A DNA stretch of 8,268 bases from a bacterium (lineage in GTDB: Bacteria; JAMCPX01), in NCBI GenBank assembly GCA_021800575.1, contig JAJYYW010000045.1:1-8268 (forward strand), given 5' to 3'. Shown here piece by piece: positions 1-6,385 of the stretch (positions within the stretch are counted from its first letter, which is position 1; every line of letters begins with the position of its first letter). The notes under the pieces were generated by a model, which saw only the letters and a program-made list of their open reading frames with translations, was not told where the DNA came from and ran no database searches. The translations under genes were made by a program, and so were the position numbers.

Positions 1-11
1 GGGTCACGGCC

Positions 12-34
12 GGGGTCAGGTCTTTAATCTTGAC
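12..34. repeat. REP-like motif at left edge
   Basis: The stretch begins GGGGTCAGGTCTTTAATC and ends in TTGAC, with GTCA and TGAC at its two ends in inverted orientation. Its composition recalls the short GGGTCAG-type extragenic repeats that accompany RAYT transposases, and a RAYT relic lies at the other end of this window. Only one copy is present here, so calling it a repeat is inference from resemblance; a genome-wide count would decide. Nothing else is evident in bases 1-207 apart from a weak inverted repeat (GCACCG at 173-178, CGGTGC at 190-195) without a T-tract. Confidence 0.3.
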
Positions 35-207
35 AAAGGGAACAGCGCCGGCATGTGCAATATTCCTCCTCTCCCATAACGTCTCCCTTTGATGAAGGGG
101 GTGAGCAAGAGAAGACTGCATCATCGGCGCTGGAAATTCGCCGGCTGACGCTCTGCAACGTTTTCCTTTTCCGCACCGTCAGTCAACGGCGGTGCAGTGC
201 GTGCTCG

Positions 208-783
208 TTATTTATAGGTAAAGCTCCCGGTAACAAAGGATGAGGCCTGCTCACTGCAGGTACTGCTGCTTTCTACGAGCACGTAGTATGTGTATGTCGT
301 CCCCGGGGTCAGTGCAGGACCATCATAAACGATGGATGTCCCTGCTATAGCATGGTTGCTCCAGATCCGTTTCCCGGTGCTGTCATTGAGCTCCACCCCG
401 TAGACCGCCTTCGGATCATGGATCCCTGTCCAGCTGAACGTTGGTGTGCCGGCAACTGTTCCTGCCGGTGCTACACCTGAAACAAACCTCATCTGGAAGC
501 AGGAAACCGTGGCTGTGGTTGTCCAGGTACCGGTGGTATCTGTTATGGCGTAGGTAAAGGTATAGGGCATGTGTGCAGGGGGCGCTATGCCGAGAAAGGT
601 TTGGTGATCCGCAAAATACTGATACCCTGCATGAGGCGTAAACTGGACGACCGGTGGAAGAGGCGCTTTACCAGTAGAGGAAGCTGCAGCCCTGCCAGTA
701 CTTCCTGCTATTCCGAGAATTATGGCGGTCATGAGCAACAGTGCTCCGGATATGGTTGTCTTCAAGAATGTTTTGGTGTTCAT
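208..783 (-). CDS. Secreted Fn3-like protein with two cysteines
   Basis: Function is unknown. The 191-residue product has a clear signal peptide: a Lys-containing N-terminus, a hydrophobic core at about residues 12-27, and a likely cleavage after the RAAA run near residue 34. The mature part is rich in Thr, Ser, Gly and aromatic residues. Its C-terminal half ends in an ALTPGTTYTYYVLVESSS stretch, which is the pattern of the last strands of a fibronectin type III or similar beta-sandwich domain. It has exactly two cysteines (95 and 176), one in each half of the mature chain, so a single structural disulfide is plausible. The ATG is preceded by AAAGGGAG at good spacing. That ribosome site overlaps the stop codon of the DsbA-like gene 11 bases upstream, so the two genes are probably co-transcribed and translationally coupled. 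This makes the protein a natural candidate substrate of that oxidoreductase (inference). Confidence 0.8.
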   Translation of the reverse strand: MNTKTFLKTTISGALLLMTAIILGIAGSTGRAAASSTGKAPLPPVVQFTPHAGYQYFADHQTFLGIAPPAHMPYTFTYAITDTTGTWTTTATVSCFQMRFVSGVAPAGTVAGTPTFSWTGIHDPKAVYGVELNDSTGKRIWSNHAIAGTSIVYDGPALTPGTTYTYYVLVESSSTCSEQASSFVTGSFTYK

Positions 784-794
784 AGGTTCTCCCT

Positions 795-1493
795 TTAATT
801 ATTTTCCCCGATTAGTTTTTTGAATTGCTCATACGGCTGTGCTCCGACCAGCATCTTGCCATTGATAAAAAAAGTCGGCGTGCCCTGGACTCCCGCTGCT
901 GCACATTCGGCCTTATCGGCATTGACGATGCCGGCCGTCTCCCCGCTGTCGAGACAATGGTCGAATTCCTGTGTGTTCAACCCGATCTGCTGTGCGTATG
1001 ATTTCAGGCTGTCGGTATCCAACCTTCCGTTTGCATTGAACAGCAGGTCATGCATCTGCCAGAATTTTCCCTGCCGGCTGGCGCACGCCGCCGCCTCTGC
1101 GGCCTGTTCTGCAAATTGATGTCCGGAAAGCGGAAAATTCTTAAATACGAGTCTGACTTTCCCGTCCCTGATTTCATGCTGCCGCAACTGGCTGAGCGTG
1201 TCATGTACGAACCGCGCGCAGAACGGACACTGAAAATCCGAGCATTCGAACATGGTGACCGGGGCGTTCTTCTTTCCTTCGTACGGGCTGTCGCCAATCG
1301 TGAGCTTCGAAGCATCCCCGTGCGGCTGGGCCGCCGGCATGACCTGCGAAGGGGGCGGCATCATGGTGCGGGCCGTTTGCACGGACCCTCGCTCCAGACC
1401 GGTTCTTATTTCCCTGGCAGAAAACAAGATGAATACCCCTAACACTACAGCAGCCACAATAGTCGCAATCCCTGCTATAAAACTATCTTTCAT
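795..1493 (-). CDS. DsbA-family thiol:disulfide oxidoreductase, membrane-anchored
   Basis: A thioredoxin-fold oxidoreductase of the DsbA/Com1/BdbD type (Thioredoxin_4-like), expected to introduce or exchange disulfides in exported proteins. The 232-residue chain has an N-terminal membrane anchor or uncleaved signal (about residues 7-26) and a Pro/Gln/Ala-rich linker to about residue 65. The thioredoxin domain starts at PYEGKKNAPVTMFECSDF. The active site is CPFC at 89-92, and the conserved cis-proline is in GVQGTPTFFING (Pro206). Additional cysteines are 84, 137, 180 and 197; the last two sit where this subfamily often has a second disulfide. The start ATG follows GAGAGGAGG at good spacing. 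It lies between a cysteine-rich exported protein (131 bases upstream) and a two-cysteine secreted protein (11 bases downstream). That suggests a dedicated folding catalyst rather than the general housekeeping DsbA, which is inference. No DsbB-like partner is visible in the window. Confidence 0.92.
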   Translation of the reverse strand: MKDSFIAGIATIVAAVVLGVFILFSAREIRTGLERGSVQTARTMMPPPSQVMPAAQPHGDASKLTIGDSPYEGKKNAPVTMFECSDFQCPFCARFVHDTLSQLRQHEIRDGKVRLVFKNFPLSGHQFAEQAAEAAACASRQGKFWQMHDLLFNANGRLDTDSLKSYAQQIGLNTQEFDHCLDSGETAGIVNADKAECAAAGVQGTPTFFINGKMLVGAQPYEQFKKLIGENN

Positions 1494-1624
1494 GAAACGA
1501 TCCTCCTCTCTAAAACATTATCTTTCATATCGATAATCTGTGCTGCAGACGCGCCGATCATCACCCGCCGACTCAGCAGGGCCCCCTGCGTCCTGCAAAC
1601 AGAAATTCTACAGTGCAACAGCAC

Positions 1625-2032
1625 TCAACAGCACGGCGTGTAACACGTACAACTGGTCGAGGTGCAGCACGGCTGGGATCCCGGTGTACACGTCGCATAA
1701 CATGCTCCGTTGCACTCGTACAGACCCCCGCAGCAATACTTCGCGGTGCATCCTCCGCTGCCGCCGCTTCCGCCGCCCGAACAACAGTAAACGCCATTGT
1801 TCGGCGTGCTGCAACTCCCGCTGGGCGACGTTGTACAATAACCTGAAGAACACGAGTAACAATTACCGTCGGAACCCAGGCATTGTCCTGAATTACAACT
1901 GGTACTGGTGTCCGGAACACACCCGAATCCTATCAAAAACACCATCACGAGAACGATGGCACTCATCATAGACCACAGATGTCTTATACCGGCGGATTTC
2001 TGCCCGCCATATTCAATGGTATCAATCTTCAT
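1625..2032 (-). CDS. Cysteine-rich exported protein / putative lipoprotein
   Basis: I do not recognise the family. The 135-residue product has a polar N-terminus of about 20 residues, a hydrophobic segment (about 22-37), and a cysteine at position 38 in LIGFGC. This resembles a lipobox but has Gly at -3, so lipidation is uncertain. The remaining 97 residues contain 20 more cysteines, including four CC pairs (as in VYCCSG, KYCCGG, QPCC and the C-terminal PCC). They are embedded in Ser/Gly/Thr/Tyr-rich sequence with a GGGSGGSGG linker separating two cysteine-dense halves. The spacing recalls small knottin- or granulin-like disulfide-rich folds but matches none that I can name. The start is fixed by AAGGAGG four bases before the ATG. 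The DsbA-like gene follows 131 bases downstream, which supports oxidative folding outside the cytoplasm. Metal binding by the thiols is the main alternative. Other frames are also open here, but none has comparable start signals. Confidence 0.75.
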   Translation of the reverse strand: MKIDTIEYGGQKSAGIRHLWSMMSAIVLVMVFLIGFGCVPDTSTSCNSGQCLGSDGNCYSCSSGYCTTSPSGSCSTPNNGVYCCSGGGSGGSGGCTAKYCCGGLYECNGACYATCTPGSQPCCTSTSCTCYTPCC

Positions 2033-2036
2033 AGAA

Positions 2037-2043
2037 CCTCCTT
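2037..2043 (-). promoter_or_regulatory. Shine-Dalgarno fixing start of the Cys-rich gene
   Basis: AAGGAGG on the minus strand, four bases before the ATG at 2032. This near-perfect site selects this frame over the long open frame on the opposite strand. Confidence 0.75.
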
Positions 2044-2149
2044 CTGATTCATTGCATGTTTTTCCTTGATTTTGCAGGGTATCGTTTCTGCGAAAACAGG
2101 AGCTTGGAACATGAATCCCGGTCGCAGTACGATAGGACGAAACAGACGC

Positions 2150-2509
2150 TTATGCCCTGTGTTCGGGCGGGATAAAGATATCGGAAAGGTTGTTTGAATA
2201 CAATCCGGATGTTTTCGTCGGAACAATGCTTGCAGAGCCGAACATCACCGGTATCAGGACCGTGAATCCAATCATCATGAAGGGGTCGATAAATTTCTTC
2301 ATATGATGTCCGGCCTGATGGAGCGCGGGGTTGAAGTCATCGCTTGCTGAAGGATCGTCGGAGATACTGTTTCCAGAAACGCTTTTTTTTGGCGTATGAC
2401 AGATTGTAAAAGCATTGCTCGCGGTGCATCGCATCACGGATGCGAAAACTGCTTTCGCTGTAAAACCAAGTATGAGTATAATGCTTATAATAAGCTTTAT
2501 CTTTCTCAC
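2150..2509 (-). CDS. Small exported protein of unknown function
   Basis: Not recognised. The 119-residue product starts at GTG (in-frame stop at 2525-2527, no upstream ATG), with AAGGGG about 11 bases before it, a rather long spacing. It has a strong signal peptide (RKIKLIISIILILGF, cleavage probably near the A-F-A-S at about 22-24). A polar, Ser/Asp-rich middle contains two cysteines (28 and 37). A second hydrophobic stretch (IDPFMMIGFTVLIPVMFG, about 74-91) could be a membrane helix, and the tail ends IFIPPEHRA. A histidine-containing patch (HQAGHHMKK) precedes the second helix. It is the first gene of the minus-strand run that continues through the cysteine-rich protein and the DsbA. The 117-base gap to the next gene makes operon membership likely but not certain. 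Confidence 0.6.
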   Translation of the reverse strand: MRKIKLIISIILILGFTAKAVFASVMRCTASNAFTICHTPKKSVSGNSISDDPSASDDFNPALHQAGHHMKKFIDPFMMIGFTVLIPVMFGSASIVPTKTSGLYSNNLSDIFIPPEHRA

Positions 2510-2535
2510 AGATGATAAATCCCCTTATGATTAAG

Positions 2536-2564
2536 TAGTTACCAAGTATTACTGCCATAGTCAA
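2536..2564 (-). promoter_or_regulatory. Possible promoter of the leftward envelope cluster
   Basis: On the minus strand TTGACT (2564-2559) is followed after 17 bases by TAACTA (2541-2536), upstream of the GTG at 2509. The -35 is good but the -10 is poor, so this is only a candidate. The surrounding 2510-2610 stretch is AT-rich, as expected of a promoter region. Confidence 0.25.
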
Positions 2565-2719
2565 CAATTTTTTTAAATTGGAACAGTAGATATTATTTTG
2601 AGAAAGTAAAGGGATCAGATATCGCCCCTTTTTTCGAAGCTGCTAACCGCCATGATGAGGTATCCTTTGCCTTCGCCATGCATAAAATGTTTGACCTCGT
2701 GTCCGTTCGTCATTATTGA
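2561..2719 (+). pseudogene. Possible 3' remnant of a lost gene upstream of the GH15 gene
   Basis: One plus-strand frame stays open from a TAG at 2558-2560 to the TGA at 2717-2719 without an early start codon. From about 2620 it has a protein-like composition (IAPFFEAANRHDEVSFAFAM). It stops six bases before the ATG of the glycoside hydrolase, the spacing expected of an operon partner whose 5' part has been lost. The same triplets read on the other strand give an ATG-initiated 32-codon frame at 2713-2615 (MTNGHEVKHFMHGEGKGYLI at its start) that also looks protein-like. It has no ribosome site and would begin only 12 bases from the divergent GH15 start. One of the two is probably a shadow of the other; both may be chance. 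Confidence 0.25.
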
Positions 2720-2725
2720 AAGAAC

Positions 2726-4576
2726 ATGACCATATCACCTGTGTACAAGGATCTCGAACAGTACGGGATCATCGGCAATCTTGAAACCTGCGCTCTGTGC
2801 GGGTCTGACGGTTCGATCGACTGGCTGTGCTTTCCTTATCTTGAGTCTCCCTCGATCTTTGCTGCACTGCTCGACATCGAAAAAGGCGGACATTTCAGGA
2901 TACGCCCGTCGTCCAGCTTTACCTCGGTTCAGTTGTACAAGGAAAACACCAACATCCTCATGACCGGGTTCACGTGCCTGTCCGGCCGTGCGGCTGTAAC
3001 GGACTTTATGCCGGTACAAACGGGCGGCACCAGTACTGTTCCCCGTGCCCTGTTCAGGAAGGTCGAGTGCACCGCGGGCTCTGTTGCCTTCGAACTGAGC
3101 TTCCAGCCCCGCGTCAATTATGCGCGGGCCATTCCGCGGTTCACACCAGGACCCGGCGGGATCACCGCGTTATGGGGAACGGAAGAACTTTTTTTACAAT
3201 CGGCGGTCCCGCTGTCGATCGATGAAGCAGGAGCACAGGGAAGCTTTGTCCTGCGTGCGGGCGAACAGGCCTGGTTTATCCTGAGCTACAACGATCGTGA
3301 CATACGTACTACGAACAGATGCGGACAGGTCCTCGCAGACACCACAGCCTTCTGGAAAGGATGGGCGCAGGAATGCATACACGCCGAGTGCGCCTTTGAA
3401 GAACCATGGCACGATCTCCTGATCCGTTCAGGCCTCATCCTGAAACTGCTGACCAACCCGGAAACCGGGGCGATCGCTGCGGCTGCCACAACCTCCATTC
3501 CCGAGCAGGTCGGCGGCGTTCGTAACTGGGACTACCGGTACGCGTGGATCAGGGATTCGTCCTTTACCGTGCAGGCGCTCTATCACCTCGGGTATGAGAA
3601 AGAAGCGCAGGATTTCAAACAATGGATATTCACGATCGTGAAACAAGCGCAGGATCCTTCGGATATGCTGATCCTGTACGGTCTGCACGGAGAAACGGAC
3701 CTGGCTGAATACCAGCTGGACCACCTTGCCGGCTACAAAGATTCGAAACCGGTGAGGATCGGCAACGGCGCAGCACGGCAAAAGCAGCTCGACATCTATG
3801 GAGAAATGCTCAACGCTGTGTATGAGATTACCCGTTATGGTGAAGCATTTTCAAAAAACGACTGGACATTCGCCCGGGAAATCGTCTCCTTTGTCGCTCG
3901 GGTATGGGATACAGAAGACTCGGGCATCTGGGAAGTCCGGGGCGGACCGCGTCATTTCGTGTATTCGAAACTGATGTGCTGGGTCGCCCTTGACCGTGGC
4001 ATCCGGATAGCAGAGGAAAACGCATTCGAGGCACCGGTTTGCGAATGGAAGGAAACTGAGAAGACCATACGGCAGGCCATCATAGAACACGGCTTCAACC
4101 AGAAGCGCAACAGCTTTGTCCAGTCGTTCGGTTCCGGGGTCCTCGACGCATCAACACTTCTTATCCCGCTTATGGGATTTCTTCCGCCGGACAACCCGAT
4201 GGTAAAGGGCACCATTGATGCCGTTATGAACGATCTCCTCATGGACAACGGATTGGTCAGACGCTATGAATCACCGGACGGGCTGCCCGGCAGCGAAGGC
4301 GCCTTTCTGCTGTGCTCGTTCTGGCTGGTCAAGGCCCTTGCCGTTTCAAATAGAACAGAGGAGGCACAACGGATATTTCATAAGCTCCTGCACTACGCAA
4401 GTCCTCTTGGTATCTTCAGCGAAGAAATCGATCCGCAGACTGGCAGGCAGATCGGCAACGTGCCGCAGGCGTTCAGTCATATTGGCTTCGTAAATAGTGC
4501 GCTGTACCTGGGAATTGCAAAAGGAAGAAAACACCGCGGCCCGCGTCCTGTCGGCCTGGCCTACGTTCAGGGATAA
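2726..4576 (+). CDS. Glycoside hydrolase family 15 protein (glucoamylase/trehalase-like)
   Basis: Predicted cytoplasmic inverting alpha-glucosidase of family GH15, releasing glucose from starch- or glycogen-like oligosaccharides or from trehalose; sequence alone does not separate these. The 616 residues match the usual size of about 600. The N-terminal beta-sandwich begins with YGIIGNLETCALCGSDGSID and continues WLCFPYLESPSIFAALLD (about 33-50). The catalytic (alpha/alpha)6 barrel shows the signature RNWDYRYAWIRDSSF (266-280) and DIYGEMLNA, whose Glu360 is a candidate acid. Near the end, FSEEIDPQTG (Glu566/567, candidate base) is followed by GNVPQAFSHIGF (577-588), the most characteristic C-terminal GH15 block. 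There is no signal peptide. The ribosome site is weak (GAAAG before the ATG). It stands alone on the plus strand, divergent from the envelope cluster, with no other sugar gene in view. All core motifs are intact, so it should be active. Confidence 0.93.
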   Translation: MTISPVYKDLEQYGIIGNLETCALCGSDGSIDWLCFPYLESPSIFAALLDIEKGGHFRIRPSSSFTSVQLYKENTNILMTGFTCLSGRAAVTDFMPVQTGGTSTVPRALFRKVECTAGSVAFELSFQPRVNYARAIPRFTPGPGGITALWGTEELFLQSAVPLSIDEAGAQGSFVLRAGEQAWFILSYNDRDIRTTNRCGQVLADTTAFWKGWAQECIHAECAFEEPWHDLLIRSGLILKLLTNPETGAIAAAATTSIPEQVGGVRNWDYRYAWIRDSSFTVQALYHLGYEKEAQDFKQWIFTIVKQAQDPSDMLILYGLHGETDLAEYQLDHLAGYKDSKPVRIGNGAARQKQLDIYGEMLNAVYEITRYGEAFSKNDWTFAREIVSFVARVWDTEDSGIWEVRGGPRHFVYSKLMCWVALDRGIRIAEENAFEAPVCEWKETEKTIRQAIIEHGFNQKRNSFVQSFGSGVLDASTLLIPLMGFLPPDNPMVKGTIDAVMNDLLMDNGLVRRYESPDGLPGSEGAFLLCSFWLVKALAVSNRTEEAQRIFHKLLHYASPLGIFSEEIDPQTGRQIGNVPQAFSHIGFVNSALYLGIAKGRKHRGPRPVGLAYVQG

Positions 4577-4578
4577 AC

Positions 4579-4656
4579 GGAACGGGCACCAGCCGCCGCC
4601 TCACCCATCGCCATCCGTTCCCTAATCCTATTTTCCTATTTTCCCTATTTTATTTT
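4579..4656 (+). terminator. Weak terminator candidate after the GH15 gene
   Basis: GGAACGG (4579-4585) can pair with CCGTTCC (4615-4621), and a strongly T-rich tract runs from about 4622 to 4656. The 29-base loop makes this a poor intrinsic terminator. Confidence 0.2.
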
Positions 4657-4663
4657 AAAATAG

Positions 4664-4691
4664 TTTGCATTGTTGCTCTGACAGATATAAA
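4664..4691 (+). promoter_or_regulatory. Possible promoter for the Fn3/propeller lipoprotein
   Basis: TTTGCA (4664-4669) and TATAAA (4686-4691) are separated by 16 bases. The -10 is convincing and the -35 is mediocre. If used, the transcript would start just before the two hairpins at 4705-4807, giving a structured leader of about 135 bases. Confidence 0.3.
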
Positions 4692-4704
4692 AAAATGAAC
4701 GGGT

Positions 4705-4807
4705 GTTCGCAGCAATCCCCGCTATTTATAGCGGGGTCAAGGCGAACTATACGATTAACATATTCCAAACCGACGAAGAATCCACGCTGTTTACAGCGCG
4801 GTTCTTC
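4705..4807 (+). repeat. Tandem hairpin pair in the leader of the lipoprotein gene
   Basis: Hairpin 1 (4705-4747) has an outer stem GTTCGC/GCGAAC, an internal loop, and a perfect inner stem CCCCGCTA/TAGCGGGG closed by TTTA. Hairpin 2 (4775-4807) has an outer stem GAAGAA/TTCTTC and an inner stem CGCTG/CAGCG, again closed by TTTA. The two 24-base cores (4714-4737 and 4779-4802) are identical at 20 positions. One pair of differences is a compensatory A-T to G-C change in the stem; the other pair turns a C-G into an A.C mismatch. Hairpin 2 ends 13 bases before the ribosome site of the next gene. The pair could be a cis-regulatory RNA or two copies of a REP-like dispersed repeat. I recognise no riboswitch class. 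Confidence 0.6.
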
Positions 4808-4820
4808 AATAAAAAATTTA

Positions 4821-4828
4821 AAAGGAGG
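4821..4828 (+). promoter_or_regulatory. Shine-Dalgarno fixing the lipoprotein start
   Basis: AAAGGAGG, four bases before the ATG at 4833. It selects this start over an in-frame ATG at 4665, which would place 56 non-signal residues in front of the signal peptide. Confidence 0.9.
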
Positions 4829-4832
4829 ATCT

Positions 4833-6302
4833 ATGCGTACAAAAACCATTTATACGTTTCTAACGATGGGAATGCTTGCCATGATTGCCATGGCGGGATG
4901 TGCGGGAAGTTCCAACAGTTCCGGTTCAAGGCCTTCAGCGCCGGCTGGTCTCACGGCAACACCAGCGGACTCGCAGGTTACACTGCAGTGGAGCGCTTCA
5001 AAGGGAGCAACGAGCTACAACGTCTATGATGCGACGACCACAGGAGGGCCTTACAACAAGATCAGTTCAACCATCACTACCAATGACGTGGTGACCGGAC
5101 TGGCCAATGGTCAACAATATTACTTCGTTGTGACTGCGGTCAACAGCGCCGGTGAGAGCGGGTACTCGAACGAGGCAAGCGCGACACCTCAACCTGCAAT
5201 AACGAAGCCGAATGCGCCAGCCAACCTGACGGCGGTTGCCGGCAACATGCAGGTTGCACTTACCTGGAGCGCATCCGTAGGCGCAACCGGCTACCATGTT
5301 TATATAACGTCAACCAGTACCTTTACACAGGAAACCGCTGCGGGGCCAATCTCTACGGCAACAGGACTCGCAAACGGCATTGCCTATTACTTCACGGTGA
5401 CTGCGTTTAATAGTGTAGGTGAAAGCGGGCCGTCCAATCTTGCGAGTGCAACACCAACACTGGTTATCAACACCTTCACGGTTGGCACAAATCCTGGTGG
5501 CATAGCTATAGATGCAAGTGGAAACGTTTGGGTGTCGAATTATGGTGGAGATACCGTCAGCGAGCTAACCTACGCATCGAGTTATGCTGCATCGAATACC
5601 TATGCAGTGGGCTCTGAGCCTTGGGGAATTGCGATTGACAAGGCGGGCAATATCTGGGTGACGAATTATAGTGGAGATACCGTCAGCGAGCTAACCTACG
5701 CATCAAGTTATGCTGCATCAAATACCTATGCAGTGGGCTCTGAACCTTATGACATAGCGATAGATGAAGAAGGAAACGTCTGGGTGCCGAATTTTAGCGG
5801 AGATACCGTCAGCGAGCTAACCTACGCATCGAGTTATGCTGCATCGAATACCTATGCAGTGGGCTCCGGGCCTTACAGCATAGCGATTGATAAGTCAGGC
5901 AATATTTGGGTGGGGAATTTTGACGGTGAAACCGTCAGCGAGCTAACCTACGCATCAGATTACACTTTTGCAAATACCTATCCAGTGAACAGTTACTTGA
6001 ACAGTTACTCTTACGGTACAGCGATAGATGCCTCTGGCAATGTATGGGTGGCAAATACCTATTATGCTAACACCGTAAGCGAACTGACCTCTGCATCTGA
6101 TTATGCTTCATCAATTACCTATCCAGTGGGTACTGAGCCTTCGGGTATAGCAATAGACAAGGCGGGCAATGTCTGGGTAACGAATGACGGTGGGACTACG
6201 GTCAATGAAATCGTTAACACAGCTTTAGGTCCACAGTACTTCCCGTGCTCATACTTTACCGACACCACATGTCCGCAGTTCCAGGGCGGCGGAAATTACT
6301 GA
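4833..6302 (+). CDS. Lipoprotein: two Fn3 domains plus six-bladed NHL/Vgb-like propeller
   Basis: The 489-residue product is probably an outer-membrane-anchored or surface binding or adhesion protein; no enzymatic role is evident. A lipoprotein signal ends in AMIAMAGC with Cys23 as the lipidation site, followed by a Ser/Gly tether. Fn3 domain 1 spans about 34-119 (PSAPAGLTATPADSQVTLQW to YSNEASATP) and Fn3 domain 2 about 127-208 (NAPANLTAVAG to SNLASATP). From about 213 there are six repeats of 42 residues of the form PxGIAIDxxGNVWVxN followed by a TVSELTYAS-type strand. One repeat carries a five-residue insertion (the NSYLNSYSYG region). Six such blades are the right number for a closed NHL-type propeller. 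A short tail (about 462-489) has two cysteines and ends GGGNY. Blades 1-3 are nearly identical at DNA level. A strong terminator follows. The catalytic residues of Vgb lyase cannot be assigned, so lyase activity is not claimed. Confidence 0.9.
   Translation: MRTKTIYTFLTMGMLAMIAMAGCAGSSNSSGSRPSAPAGLTATPADSQVTLQWSASKGATSYNVYDATTTGGPYNKISSTITTNDVVTGLANGQQYYFVVTAVNSAGESGYSNEASATPQPAITKPNAPANLTAVAGNMQVALTWSASVGATGYHVYITSTSTFTQETAAGPISTATGLANGIAYYFTVTAFNSVGESGPSNLASATPTLVINTFTVGTNPGGIAIDASGNVWVSNYGGDTVSELTYASSYAASNTYAVGSEPWGIAIDKAGNIWVTNYSGDTVSELTYASSYAASNTYAVGSEPYDIAIDEEGNVWVPNFSGDTVSELTYASSYAASNTYAVGSGPYSIAIDKSGNIWVGNFDGETVSELTYASDYTFANTYPVNSYLNSYSYGTAIDASGNVWVANTYYANTVSELTSASDYASSITYPVGTEPSGIAIDKAGNVWVTNDGGTTVNEIVNTALGPQYFPCSYFTDTTCPQFQGGGNY
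5546..5930 (+). repeat. 126-bp tandem repeats encoding propeller blades
   Basis: The block around GGAGATACCGTCAGCGAGCT recurs at 5547, 5673 and 5799 with exactly 126-base spacing and only scattered substitutions over about 75 bases. A more diverged copy is in register at 5925. Later copies (accg-type anchors near 6072 and 6198) follow at 141 and 126 bases. The near identity of the first three suggests recent duplication or gene conversion within the gene. Confidence 0.9.
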
Positions 6303-6330
6303 GGAACAAATTCTGCAGTAAGATTATCGG

Positions 6331-6354
6331 GGCGGGCGCACGCCCGCCTTTTTT
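6331..6354 (+). terminator. Intrinsic terminator of the lipoprotein gene
   Basis: GGCGGGC/GCCCGCC stem with a GCAC loop followed by six T residues (6349-6354), 28 bases after the stop codon. A textbook rho-independent terminator. Confidence 0.93.
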
Positions 6355-6355
6355 C

Positions 6356-6385
6356 GTAAAACAGGGACAGCTGTCCCTGTTTTAC
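6356..6385. repeat. Perfect 30-bp palindrome
   Basis: GTAAAACAGGGACAG is followed directly by its exact reverse complement. It sits between the lipoprotein terminator and the stop codon of the PIN toxin, which it abuts. As RNA, either strand gives a hairpin followed by GTTTTAC, so it may serve as a bidirectional terminator between the convergent genes. A diverged copy lies 800 bases away at 7159-7178. Confidence 0.85.

Noticed and set aside
1050..1442. Plus-strand 130-codon open frame opposite the DsbA-like gene
   Set aside because: Shadow of the DsbA coding frame, which carries CPFC and the cis-Pro motif; no start signals.
1540..1971. Plus-strand 143-codon open frame opposite the cysteine-rich gene
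   Set aside because: It has no ribosome site and an improbable composition (Arg/Ser/Asn-rich with no hydrophobic core). The minus strand offers AAGGAGG, a signal segment and ordered cysteines.
2029..2226. Minus-strand 65-codon frame whose stop overlaps the start of the Cys-rich gene (ATGA)
   Set aside because: It overlaps the end of the upstream exported protein in another frame, lacks a ribosome site and shows no domain or signal. The ATGA overlap is probably accidental.
2608..2634. AAAGGG/CCCTTT hairpin followed by T6 before the GH15 gene
   Set aside because: Short stem with a 12-base loop and no upstream plus-strand gene to terminate; the T-run is also explained by the possible coding remnant.
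4714..4802. The two hairpin cores as a mini CRISPR array
   Set aside because: Only two copies, not identical, with compensatory stem changes; no cas genes or leader.
4665..4832. In-frame N-terminal extension of the Fn3/propeller lipoprotein
   Set aside because: It would bury the lipoprotein signal 56 residues in and translate through both hairpins; AAAGGAGG right before 4833 fixes the later start.
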